From assembly GCF_016658545.1 (NCBI RefSeq), contig NZ_JACVZC010000001.1:62001-126000 (forward strand): 64,000 nucleotides of DNA, written 5' to 3'. The notes below the pieces were generated by a model. The model had not been told where the DNA came from and made no database searches. It worked only from the letters and a program-made list of their open reading frames with translations. Origin of the DNA: Pseudomonas sp. S37. GTDB lineage: Bacteria > Pseudomonadota > Gammaproteobacteria > Pseudomonadales > Pseudomonadaceae. Positions within the stretch are counted from its first letter, which is position 1; the number at the start of each line of letters is the position of its first letter. Shown piece after piece: positions 1-7,971 of this stretch. The position numbers and the translations under genes are program-made.

Positions 1-678
1 GCCAGGGAAATTTATGGAGTTCTCTGGTTGTCATTTGCCGAGCAGCCCACGGAAATGTTTGACATTCCGGAATTCAACGAGGCGGATCGCCGTATTGTCA
101 GTGCGGGTTCTGTACGTGTCAATGTGTCCGGTCTGCGTGCCATCGAGAATTTTCTGGATATGGCGCACTTCCCATTTGTGCATACCGATATTCTGGGAGC
201 TGAGCCGTTGACCGAGGTTGAACCTTACAAGGTTCACCACGATGAAGAGAGAGATGAGATATTCGCGACAGAATGTCGATTTCCTCAGCCCAAGGGTTCT
301 GCTACAGCGGTAGAGCCTATTGATATGCAGTACATTTACAGAGTTACTCGGCCATATTCAGCAATTCTTTATAAAACTTGTCCCCCACAGCCGGATCGTT
401 GGGATGCTTTGGGGCTCTTTATCCAGCCTGTCGATGAAGATTGGTGCATAGCTCACACCATCATGTGTTACGTCGATGAGGTTAACTCGGATCAGCAGCT
501 TCGACATTTCCAACAAACGATCTTTGGCCAAGACCTGATGATCCTGATTAACCAGGTACCCAAGCGTCTCCCTTTGGCTGCTAGTCGGGAAAGTCCAGTT
601 CGCGCTGACGTTTTAGCGACCGCTTATCGTCGATGGATGCGTGAGAAAGGCGTGCAGTACGGAACCCTGCGGGACTGA
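1..678 (+). CDS. ndmC: Rieske-type non-haem iron oxygenase, C-terminal part (NdmC-like N-demethylase)
   Basis: The reading frame is open from the first base, so the N-terminus lies outside the window. The visible part starts with the end of a Rieske-like domain (YGVLWLSF) and continues into the catalytic domain. The mononuclear iron site is visible as a His-x4-His pair (AHFPFVH) about 50 residues in; a later FGQD is a good candidate for the carboxylate ligand. The gene stops 30 bases before a reductase I recognise as NdmD, so the pair should form a two-component N-demethylase acting on methylxanthines and releasing formaldehyde. Naming it NdmC (the N7-demethylase working with NdmD and NdmE) is inference from the neighbours. 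NdmA, NdmB or another VanA-like oxygenase cannot be excluded without the missing N-terminus. Confidence 0.6.
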   Translation, partial: AREIYGVLWLSFAEQPTEMFDIPEFNEADRRIVSAGSVRVNVSGLRAIENFLDMAHFPFVHTDILGAEPLTEVEPYKVHHDEERDEIFATECRFPQPKGSATAVEPIDMQYIYRVTRPYSAILYKTCPPQPDRWDALGLFIQPVDEDWCIAHTIMCYVDEVNSDQQLRHFQQTIFGQDLMILINQVPKRLPLAASRESPVRADVLATAYRRWMREKGVQYGTLRD

Positions 679-708
679 ATAACAAGAATCAATAAAGAGG
701 TAAGCGCC

Positions 709-2475
709 GTGAATAAAATTGACTTGAACCAGTGGTTCCCCATCGCTACTCCTGAAGATCTACCCATGCGTCACGTGTATCATGCGACGCTCATGGGACA
801 AGAGATGGCGGTTTGGCGAGACGACAACGGAAATATCAACGTTTGGGAAAACCGTTGTCCTCACCGGGGCCTTCGACTGACTTTGGGAGCAAATACTGGC
901 ACCGAAGTCCGCTGCCAGTATCACGGTTGGACTTATGAAACTGGGACAGGTGGGTGTACATTTGTTCCAGCTCATCGAGATGCCACTGAGCCAAGCAAAG
1001 CTCGTGTGAATACATTTCCTGCGCGCGAGAAGCATGGGCTGGTTTGGACGTCATTGGGCCAGCCTGAGGGAGAGCCAATCTCCATCCTCGATGATGCGCA
1101 ATTGGTCAATGCTGTAAAAACTAATCTTCACACTACCGTTATTGGCACCGACAGTGATTATCTGATCAGTGTCTTGCGAGCTAACTTGTCAGCATTCGTT
1201 GATGTTTTTGGTGTGACTGATGTCGATGATTTGCATCTCAAAACCATGCATCACGACCGAGCGATAATCGTCACGAAGGTTGGCGCGCTTGCAATCCACC
1301 TCTATCTGCAACGGGCAACCGTCACCAAGACTCTCGTTCATGCTCAAGCATTAACACCAGGTCGTTCAGGTTATGAGCTCCAGAAGAGTTTCGCATTCGC
1401 TATGAGCGCGATCCGTCGACTATCAGAGGCGGCGACTTCGAATTTGATTCACATCAATGATATTAGTGATCAGACTGTCGACAACGTTGAGTTAGTGACA
1501 GAAAATCTTACTAAAGCACCACCTGCCGAATATATTTGCGAAGTTGTAACCCGATCGCAGGAAACGAGTGACATCTGCTCGTATTGGCTCAAGCCTATTG
1601 GACATCCGTTACCCACGTTCACTGCTGGTATGCACATCAGCATCACCACGCCTGAAGGATGTATCCGGCAGTACTCATTGGTGAATGCACCTTGGGAGCA
1701 AGAATCTTTCATCATTGGCATTAAAAAAGAACTACAGTCGCGTGGTGGTTCGAAGTCGATGCATGAACAGGTAAAGGTCGGTACCCAGTTGAAAGTAACG
1801 CTGCCTCGTAATGGCTTCCCTTTCGTAGAGACGGGTAAGCGTCCTATCCTTGTGGCGGGCGGCATTGGTATTACTCCAATCCTCTGTATGGCTCAAGCGC
1901 TCGATGAGCAAGGTACGCCATTTGAGATCCATTATTTCGCCCGAGGTGAAGAGTACGTACCTTTCCTGGAACGACTGAACGCATTGGGCGAGAATTTGAA
2001 CCTGCACTTTGGTCTTGGGCCTGAGGAGACCAAAGAAAAACTTGCTGATATCATGTGGGAGCATGAGCCTCAAAGCATTGATATCTACACTTGTGGCCCG
2101 CAACCTATGATAGAAACTGTGTCGTCGGTGGCAATTGCCCATGGCGTAAGTGAAGAATCAATTAGATTCGAGTTCTTCAGTAAGAAGAATGACGCTCCTG
2201 TTTCAGACGAAGAGTACGAAGTTGAATTGAGTAAGTCTGGTCAAAGTTTCATTGTGCCTGCTGGCTCGACGCTGCTACAGGCGTGCTTGGAAAATAACGT
2301 GCAGATTGAGGCTTCTTGCGAGCAGGGTGTCTGCGGCACCTGCATAACTGCGGTTCTTTCTGGCGATCTCGAACACCACGATACCTATCTTTCCAAAAAA
2401 GAAAGGGAAAGTGGCAAGTGGATAATGCCGTGTGTTTCGCGCTGCAAATCCAAGAAAATTGTTCTCGACCTGTGA
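709..2475 (+). CDS. ndmD: Rieske-FMN-ferredoxin reductase of the methylxanthine N-demethylase (NdmD)
   Basis: This 588-residue protein has an unusual architecture. An N-terminal Rieske [2Fe-2S] domain (C50-x-H52 and C69-x2-H72, in CPH and CQYHGW) is followed by a long linker, an FMN/NADH reductase module (RQYSL near residue 327, GGIGITPIL near 386, CGPQPM near 464) and a C-terminal plant-type ferredoxin (C537-x4-C542-x2-C545-x29-C575). Ordinary VanB-type reductases lack the Rieske part. This order and length match NdmD of caffeine-degrading P. putida, which passes electrons from NADH to the N-demethylases. The start is GTG with AAAGAGG eight bases upstream. It lies 30 bases after the oxygenase gene and 10 bases before ndmE, so the three are probably one operon. 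Confidence 0.88.
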   Translation: MNKIDLNQWFPIATPEDLPMRHVYHATLMGQEMAVWRDDNGNINVWENRCPHRGLRLTLGANTGTEVRCQYHGWTYETGTGGCTFVPAHRDATEPSKARVNTFPAREKHGLVWTSLGQPEGEPISILDDAQLVNAVKTNLHTTVIGTDSDYLISVLRANLSAFVDVFGVTDVDDLHLKTMHHDRAIIVTKVGALAIHLYLQRATVTKTLVHAQALTPGRSGYELQKSFAFAMSAIRRLSEAATSNLIHINDISDQTVDNVELVTENLTKAPPAEYICEVVTRSQETSDICSYWLKPIGHPLPTFTAGMHISITTPEGCIRQYSLVNAPWEQESFIIGIKKELQSRGGSKSMHEQVKVGTQLKVTLPRNGFPFVETGKRPILVAGGIGITPILCMAQALDEQGTPFEIHYFARGEEYVPFLERLNALGENLNLHFGLGPEETKEKLADIMWEHEPQSIDIYTCGPQPMIETVSSVAIAHGVSEESIRFEFFSKKNDAPVSDEEYEVELSKSGQSFIVPAGSTLLQACLENNVQIEASCEQGVCGTCITAVLSGDLEHHDTYLSKKERESGKWIMPCVSRCKSKKIVLDL

Positions 2476-2485
2476 GGCCTCAATC

Positions 2486-3154
2486 GTGATCACACTCTAT
2501 GACTATGAGCTTTCCGGAAACTGCTACAAGGTGAGACTTTTTTTGTCGATCCTCAAGCTGGAGTACAAGATTGAACCGGTGGAATTTTATCCTTCCCGTG
2601 AGCATAAGTCGGAGAAATTTCTCAAAATTAATCCACTTGGCCAACTTCCCGCGCTTACTGACGGTGATTTAGTCCTGCGTGATGCCCAAGCTATCTTGGT
2701 TTATTTAGCTACTCAATATGACAAGACTGGATACTGGTACCCGATCGCGCGCCCTGATCTCATGGCCGAAGTGCAAATGTGGATCGCCTTTGCTGACAGT
2801 CTAACCAGCACTATTTCAGCAGCTCGACTTCATGATCTTTTTTTCTTCGAGTTCGATGTTCAGTCCTGTCGCGATCGCGCTCATCAACTGCTCAAAATTT
2901 TAGATGAACATCTCTGGTTCCGCGATCTGAAGGGGCTACAGTACATCTGCAGTTCGTTGCATCCGACGATTGCCGATATCGCATGCTTCCCTTATATCGT
3001 ATTGGCTGATGAGGGGGGGGTATCACTTGAGGACTACCCGGCGATCCGTCGCTGGGTAGATCGTGTCAAGCGTCTTCCAGGGTTCACTGTTATGTCAGGT
3101 GTCTTCCCCACCTCGTCAGCATCCGAAAGCTCAGAGAAGCCAGTCAGCGCTTAG
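2486..3154 (+). CDS. ndmE: Glutathione S-transferase-like partner of the N-demethylase (NdmE-like)
   Basis: A 222-residue protein with an N-terminal thioredoxin-like GST domain: ITLYDYELSGN at the start, NPLGQLPAL with the cis-proline loop, then LRDAQAILVYLA at the glutathione gamma-glutamyl site. A helical C-terminal GST domain follows (around residues 90-205). I start at GTG 2486, ten bases after ndmD ends and behind a GAGG; an ATG further upstream (2432) would overlap ndmD by 44 bases and add residues that do not look like a GST. In caffeine-degrading P. putida a GST-like protein, NdmE, is needed for N7-demethylation as a structural partner of NdmC and NdmD. That role here is inferred from the position directly after ndmD. 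Confidence 0.75.
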   Translation: MITLYDYELSGNCYKVRLFLSILKLEYKIEPVEFYPSREHKSEKFLKINPLGQLPALTDGDLVLRDAQAILVYLATQYDKTGYWYPIARPDLMAEVQMWIAFADSLTSTISAARLHDLFFFEFDVQSCRDRAHQLLKILDEHLWFRDLKGLQYICSSLHPTIADIACFPYIVLADEGGVSLEDYPAIRRWVDRVKRLPGFTVMSGVFPTSSASESSEKPVSA

Positions 3155-3160
3155 CCTAAA

Positions 3161-3189
3161 GGGTGTTTGAGAATTCTACTCAGACACCC
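3161..3189 (+). terminator. Stem-loop between ndmE and frmB
   Basis: An 11-base stem (3161-3171 pairing with 3179-3189, one G-T pair) encloses a 7-base loop seven bases after the ndmE stop. No clear T-run follows, so it may be an mRNA-stabilising or partial-termination hairpin rather than a full terminator. Confidence 0.4.
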
Positions 3190-3221
3190 GACTTTACTCT
3201 GTAACTACTAATAGGACTACG

Positions 3222-4073
3222 ATGATGAGCATTACCAAGATTTCGTCACAAAGAAGTTTTGATGGTTCGTATAACCGGTTCAAGCATCAATCCCAAGTGC
3301 TTGGTTGCGAAATGACCTTCGGTATTTACCTGCCCCCCAATATGGAATCGAGGCCAAGCGTTCCGGTGCTTTATTGGCTTTCCGGCCTGACGTGCACTGA
3401 CGAGAATTTCATGCAAAAAGCTGGCGCACATCGACTGGCGGCTGAGTTAGGCATGGCTATTGTTGCACCGGATACCAGTCCTCGGGGAGAGCATGTACCC
3501 GATGATGTAGATAAGTCTTGGGATTTTGGGCATGGTGCCGGTTTTTACATCAATGCTACTGAAGAGCCTTGGGCAAAAAACTATCAGATGCATGACTATA
3601 TTGTAGAGGAGCTACCTGCGCTTATCGAAGCCAATTTCCTTGTGTCAGATAAGCGGGGCATCAGCGGACATTCCATGGGCGGTCACGGCGCTCTGATTTG
3701 CGCGCTGCGAAATCCTGGTCGTTATCTTTCGGTTTCCGCATTTTCGCCCATAACCAATCCTGTTAAAACGCCCTGGGGGCATAAGGCTTTCAGTCAGATG
3801 TTGGGTGACAATATCCAGAAGTGGCGGGAGTGGGATACCTGCGAATTGATGTCAAATGCTCAAGAACGGTTGCCTTTGTTGATAGATCAGGGAGCTGAGG
3901 ACGAGTTTTTGCATAGCCAGCTCAAACCCGGGTCGTTATCTTCTATAGCGTCGCGTTCTGGCCATGTGGCTAGTATTCGTATCCATCATGGCTATGATCA
4001 TAGTTATTATTTCGTCGCGTCGTTTATTGAGGATCATTTGCGCCATCACGCCAGCGCGTTGATCGAAGGCTAA
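3222..4073 (+). CDS. frmB: S-formylglutathione hydrolase (FrmB/FghA type)
   Basis: A 283-residue esterase-D-type alpha/beta hydrolase. The nucleophile elbow GHSMGGHGA places the catalytic serine at residue 151; Asp227 (GAEDEFL) and His260 (GYDHSYYF) complete the triad. The family signature [12 protein letters not shown] is present near residue 52. The enzyme hydrolyses S-formylglutathione to formate and glutathione, the second step of glutathione-dependent formaldehyde oxidation. Next to N-demethylase genes this makes sense, because each demethylation releases formaldehyde. The partner dehydrogenase frmA is not in the window. Two ATG codons are in tandem at the start; either could be used. 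Confidence 0.9.
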   Translation: MMSITKISSQRSFDGSYNRFKHQSQVLGCEMTFGIYLPPNMESRPSVPVLYWLSGLTCTDENFMQKAGAHRLAAELGMAIVAPDTSPRGEHVPDDVDKSWDFGHGAGFYINATEEPWAKNYQMHDYIVEELPALIEANFLVSDKRGISGHSMGGHGALICALRNPGRYLSVSAFSPITNPVKTPWGHKAFSQMLGDNIQKWREWDTCELMSNAQERLPLLIDQGAEDEFLHSQLKPGSLSSIASRSGHVASIRIHHGYDHSYYFVASFIEDHLRHHASALIEG

Positions 4074-4126
4074 ATATTAAAGTTCATAATTAATATCTAT
4101 ATGGAACCTTGTGGCACGGAGGGGTC

Positions 4127-4843
4127 ATGAATAGTGTTGAGTATCAAATATTTTCGGGGGAAGCCTTTAGGAATCTCAGGAGTTCCTCTTTATTGCAGGG
4201 TAAGAAATTGCTGGGTAGTGGAAGCTTCAGTCTCGTTTTTGAGGGTAGTGAAGCAGACACCGTATTCCATCTTTCCATAGACAATGCAGGACATGATTTT
4301 TCGGTTAAAGCGAAGCAGCACTCAGTAGATGGAGTGGCCAGAATACATAGGGATTTCGGTGCTGTTGCGCTGTATCAAGATGACGCTTTTTATCCTGACT
4401 ACCTTTGGCTGGCTGAGTTGGAACTATTGCATCCGCTTTCGAGTTCCCCTGCAGCCTTTCGTGAAGTTCAAGATCTACTACGTATTCTCACTGGCGTTAC
4501 AGAAGGGGTGATTTACTCTACCTTTAGCGAGAAATGTAAGTTGCTAGCGAGACTCAACCATGTTCCGATCTATCCTCGGACGATGCGATGCACCCAGGCG
4601 TTGAGAAAGCTTTTATTTAAGTATGTAACGACAACTTCTTGTGATATTGATATTCGGATATCTAATTTTATGATCCGACCATACACTGGAGAGGTGGTTT
4701 TAAATGGCCCCGTAAATTGGCTGTGTGATATCTCACCGGAGCGCCAAGCTCGGTTAGCCCATTCGGAAATTATCCTTGACGGCACTCTTGCTCCGCAGGA
4801 ATCAGCTCAGATCCTTCCATTTCAGCGTGTCGGGCAAGCCTAA
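4127..4843 (+). CDS. Small protein with protein-kinase-like motifs, function unknown
   Basis: I do not recognise a named family for this protein (238 residues from ATG 4127, which has a strong GGAGGGG six bases upstream; an upstream start at 4109 is less likely). Residues 27-45 read LLGSGSFSLVFEGSEADTV, which resembles the glycine-rich nucleotide loop of protein kinases. Near the C-terminus DIDIRISNFMIRP followed by VVLNGPVNW resembles a catalytic loop plus metal-binding loop, but the usual DFG/DP aspartate appears as Asn. It could be a small kinase-like or pseudokinase protein of the sort found on phages and plasmids. The gene is AT-rich like the ndm genes. It lies between frmB and pntAA with no obvious link to either. 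Confidence 0.55.
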   Translation: MNSVEYQIFSGEAFRNLRSSSLLQGKKLLGSGSFSLVFEGSEADTVFHLSIDNAGHDFSVKAKQHSVDGVARIHRDFGAVALYQDDAFYPDYLWLAELELLHPLSSSPAAFREVQDLLRILTGVTEGVIYSTFSEKCKLLARLNHVPIYPRTMRCTQALRKLLFKYVTTTSCDIDIRISNFMIRPYTGEVVLNGPVNWLCDISPERQARLAHSEIILDGTLAPQESAQILPFQRVGQA

Positions 4844-4918
4844 GCCTGAACTTCAAATATAAGAGTGCGCTATGATGTGAGATTGATACGTAGCGCCATC
4901 GAGTGTGAGGATATTGCC

Positions 4919-6040
4919 TTGCGAATTGGTATCCCGAAAGAAACCCTGGCGGGCGAAACGCGCGTTTCTGCAACTGTTGATACGATAAAAAAATATTTGC
5001 TCCAGGGGCATCAGGTAATTGTTGAGTCAGGAGCTGGGCTATGTGCTGCAATTCCAGATTCAGCGTACAAGGAATGCGGGGCATCGATAGGCACTATGAG
5101 CGATGCATACGGCTGTGAAGTCATACTAAAAGTACATCCGCCAACGGATGAGGAGCAGAGTTTTATAAGTGAGGGAAGCTTACTTGTGGGTATGCTCAAT
5201 CCTTTCGATGACCTCATGATAGGAAAAATGGCAGTACGCGGCATCACCGCCTTCGCCCTGGAAGCCGCGCCGCGCACCTCGCGGGCGCAGAGCCTTGACG
5301 TATTGTCGTCGCAGGCCAACATCGCCGGCTACAAGGCTGTGTTGCTGGCCGCCCATCACTACCCACGCTTCATGCCCATGCTGATGACCGCCGCCGGTAC
5401 CGTTAAGGCCGCGCGCGTGTTGATCCTGGGTGCAGGCGTTGCCGGCCTGCAGGCGATTGCCACGGCCAAGCGCCTGGGCGCGGTGATCGAGGCGTCCGAT
5501 GTACGCCCGGCGGTGAAGGAGCAGATCGAGTCGCTCGGCGCCAAGTTCATCGATGTGCCGTACGAGACCGATGAAGAGCGTGAATGCGCCCAAGGCGTAG
5601 GCGGCTATGCTCGGCCAATGCCGGCCAGCTGGATGCAGCGCCAGGCCCAAGCCATACATGAGCGGGCCAAACAGGCCGATATCGTCATTACCACCGCTCT
5701 GATCCCCGGGCGCAAGGCGCCGACCCTGCTCAGCGCAGAAACCGTGGCACAGATGAAGCCCGGCTCGGTGGTTATCGACCTCGCCGCAGCCCAGGGCGGC
5801 AACTGCCCGCTGACGGTCGCCGACCAGGTGGTGCAGGCAAACGGCGTGACCATCGTCGGCCCGACCAACCTGCCGGCCCAGCTGGGCGCCGATGCCTCGG
5901 CGCTGTATGCACGCAACCTGTTGGACTTCATGAAGCTGCTGTTCGACAAGGACGGCGCACTGGTCATCAACCTCGAAGACGACATCGTCGCGGCCTGCCT
6001 GATGTGCCGCGACGGCCAGGTCGTCCGCAAGAACGGCTAA
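4919..6040 (+). CDS. pntAA: NAD(P) transhydrogenase subunit alpha, part 1 (PntAA), mosaic gene
   Basis: The soluble NAD(H)-binding subunit of the proton-pumping nicotinamide nucleotide transhydrogenase, which couples NADH/NADPH exchange to proton flow across the inner membrane. The family start IGIPKE appears after a TTG codon at 4919 with GTGAGG in front, so I choose that start (374 residues). The alanine dehydrogenase/PNT N-domain is followed by the nucleotide fold (LGAGVAGLQAIATAKRLGA, VIEASDVRP). Up to about base 5221 the sequence is AT-rich with codon use like the preceding catabolic genes. After that it turns abruptly GC-rich and chromosome-like, so two sources seem to have been joined inside the coding region. 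The frame is intact and the product looks functional. pntAB follows after 11 bases. Confidence 0.93.
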   Translation: MRIGIPKETLAGETRVSATVDTIKKYLLQGHQVIVESGAGLCAAIPDSAYKECGASIGTMSDAYGCEVILKVHPPTDEEQSFISEGSLLVGMLNPFDDLMIGKMAVRGITAFALEAAPRTSRAQSLDVLSSQANIAGYKAVLLAAHHYPRFMPMLMTAAGTVKAARVLILGAGVAGLQAIATAKRLGAVIEASDVRPAVKEQIESLGAKFIDVPYETDEERECAQGVGGYARPMPASWMQRQAQAIHERAKQADIVITTALIPGRKAPTLLSAETVAQMKPGSVVIDLAAAQGGNCPLTVADQVVQANGVTIVGPTNLPAQLGADASALYARNLLDFMKLLFDKDGALVINLEDDIVAACLMCRDGQVVRKNG

Positions 6041-6051
6041 GGAGCACGACA

Positions 6052-6363
6052 ATGGAAGACATGCTGATTTCGCACGGCATCTACAACCTGATCATCTTCG
6101 TGCTGGCCATCTATGTGGGTTACCACGTGGTGTGGAACGTCACCCCGGCACTGCACACGCCGCTGATGGCGGTCACCAACGCCATTTCGGCGATCGTCAT
6201 CGTCGGCGCCATGCTGGCTGCGGCCCTGACCGTGACCACTGCGGGCAAGCTGATGGGCACCCTGGCGGTGGCCCTGGCAGCGGTCAACGTGTTCGGCGGC
6301 TTCTTAGTCACACGCCGCATGCTTGAGATGTTCAAAAAGAAAACCAAGAGCGAGGCGCAATAA
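6052..6363 (+). CDS. pntAB: NAD(P) transhydrogenase subunit alpha, part 2 (PntAB)
   Basis: A 103-residue membrane subunit with three or four hydrophobic helices (IYNLIIFVLAIYVGYHVVW; LMAVTNAISAIVIVGAMLAAA; LMGTLAVALAAVNVFGGFLVT). It supplies part of the proton channel that works with PntAA and PntB. I start at ATG 6052, behind AAGGAG and giving the family N-terminus MEDMLISHGIYN; a longer frame from 6004 overlaps pntAA and has no support. Codon use is GC-rich, matching the distal part of pntAA and pntB. Confidence 0.95.
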   Translation: MEDMLISHGIYNLIIFVLAIYVGYHVVWNVTPALHTPLMAVTNAISAIVIVGAMLAAALTVTTAGKLMGTLAVALAAVNVFGGFLVTRRMLEMFKKKTKSEAQ

Positions 6364-6368
6364 TTAGC

Positions 6369-7805
6369 ATGAGCATGAATCTGGTAACGCTCCTCTACCT
6401 CGTCGCCTCGATGTGTTTCATCCAGGCACTCAAAGGCCTGTCGCACCCGACCACTTCGCGGCGCGGCAACCTGTTCGGCATGATCGGCATGGGGCTGGCG
6501 ATCCTCACAACGATCGGCCTCATCTATAAGCTTGGTACCGAGCTAGCTACCGACGGCATCGGCTACGTGATCGTCGGCCTGCTGGTCGGCGGTACCGCCG
6601 GTTCGATGATGGCCAAGCACGTCGAGATGACCAAGATGCCGGAACTGGTCGCCTTCATGCACAGCATGATCGGCCTGGCCGCGGTGTTCATTGCCATCGC
6701 CGCCGTACTGGAGCCGCAGTCGATGGGCATCGTCACCGCTATCAGCGATCCGATCCCCACTGGTAATCGCCTTGAGCTGTTCCTTGGCGCGGCGATCGGT
6801 GCCATCACCTTCTCCGGTTCCGTGATCGCCTTCGGCAAACTGTCGGGCAAGTACAAGTTCCGCCTGTTCCAAGGCGCACCGGTACAGTTCGCCGGCCAGC
6901 ACAAGCTGAACCTGATCTTGGGCCTGACCACCATTGCCCTGGGCCTGCTGTTCACCTTCACCGGCCACTACAGCGCTTTCGCTCTAATGCTGGCCTTGGC
7001 CTTCGTCATGGGCGTGCTGATCATCATCCCAATTGGCGGCGCCGACATGCCGGTGGTGGTGTCGATGCTTAACAGCTACTCGGGCTGGGCCGCAGCCGGT
7101 ATCGGCTTCTCGCTGAACAACTCGATGCTGATCATCGCCGGCTCGCTGGTGGGTTCGTCGGGTGCGATCCTCTCGTACATCATGTGCAAGGCCATGAACC
7201 GGTCGTTCTTCAACGTCATCCTCGGCGGTTTCGGCGGCGATACCGGTGCCGGCGCGGCGCAAGGCTCGCAAGAGAAGCGCCCGGTGAAGTCCGGATCGGC
7301 AGATGACGCGACCTTCCTGCTGAGCAACGCAGACAGCGTGATCATAGTCCCGGGCTACGGCCTGGCAGTAGCTCGCGCCCAGCATGCGCTGAAGGAGTTG
7401 ACCGAGAAGCTGACTCACAACGGTGTGACCGTTAAGTACGCGATCCACCCGGTGGCGGGGCGTATGCCCGGGCACATGAACGTGCTGCTGGCCGAGGCCG
7501 AAGTACCGTACGACCAGGTGTTCGAGATGGAAGACATCAACGCCGAATTCGGCCAGGCCGACGTGGTGCTGGTGCTGGGCGCCAACGACGTGGTCAACCC
7601 GGCGGCGAAGAACGATCCGAAATCGCCGATCGCCGGCATGCCGATCCTCGAGGCGTTCAAGGCCAAGACCATCATCGTCAACAAACGCTCGATGGCCAGC
7701 GGTTATGCCGGTCTGGACAACGAGTTGTTCCACCTGGACAAGACCATGATGGTGTTCGGTGATGCGAAGAAAGTTATCGAAGACATGGTGAAAGCGGTAG
7801 CTTGA
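6369..7805 (+). CDS. pntB: NAD(P) transhydrogenase subunit beta (PntB)
   Basis: A 478-residue subunit with eight or nine membrane helices (residues 1-270) and a C-terminal NADP(H)-binding domain. The latter has VIIVPGYGLAVARAQ near 325, the HPVAGRMPGHMNVLLAEA stretch and the VLGANDVVNP motif that contacts NADP. It completes the transhydrogenase, which converts NADH plus NADP+ into NAD+ plus NADPH at the expense of the proton gradient. It starts five bases after pntAB and ends just before a GC-rich hairpin, so pntAA-AB-B form one transcription unit. Confidence 0.96.
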   Translation: MSMNLVTLLYLVASMCFIQALKGLSHPTTSRRGNLFGMIGMGLAILTTIGLIYKLGTELATDGIGYVIVGLLVGGTAGSMMAKHVEMTKMPELVAFMHSMIGLAAVFIAIAAVLEPQSMGIVTAISDPIPTGNRLELFLGAAIGAITFSGSVIAFGKLSGKYKFRLFQGAPVQFAGQHKLNLILGLTTIALGLLFTFTGHYSAFALMLALAFVMGVLIIIPIGGADMPVVVSMLNSYSGWAAAGIGFSLNNSMLIIAGSLVGSSGAILSYIMCKAMNRSFFNVILGGFGGDTGAGAAQGSQEKRPVKSGSADDATFLLSNADSVIIVPGYGLAVARAQHALKELTEKLTHNGVTVKYAIHPVAGRMPGHMNVLLAEAEVPYDQVFEMEDINAEFGQADVVLVLGANDVVNPAAKNDPKSPIAGMPILEAFKAKTIIVNKRSMASGYAGLDNELFHLDKTMMVFGDAKKVIEDMVKAVA

Positions 7806-7822
7806 CTGAAATTGACTATCAA

Positions 7823-7840
7823 GGGCGCTGGCTAGCGCCC
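7823..7840 (+). terminator. Terminator of the pnt operon
   Basis: GGGCGCT (7823-7829) pairs perfectly with AGCGCCC (7834-7840) around a GGCT loop, 18 bases after the pntB stop. The following bases are T-rich, as in a weak intrinsic terminator. Confidence 0.6.
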
Positions 7841-7971
7841 ATGATTAGTTTTGTTGCGCAGTCATATTTTGCCAGTGATGCGGATTGGTTTTAGAGCGCT
7901 TAGTGCTCTAGCAGAGATAATAAATAGAACAGTGTCTAAGCTGGTAACACTTGACGTAGTGAGGTACTAGT

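Noticed and set aside
5180..6052. A 290-codon minus-strand open frame opposite pntAA
   Set aside because: It is a shadow of a GC-rich gene; its translation is low-complexity His/Gly-rich with no family features.
6984..7733. A 249-codon minus-strand frame opposite pntB
   Set aside because: Same GC-rich shadow effect; the forward gene is unmistakable.
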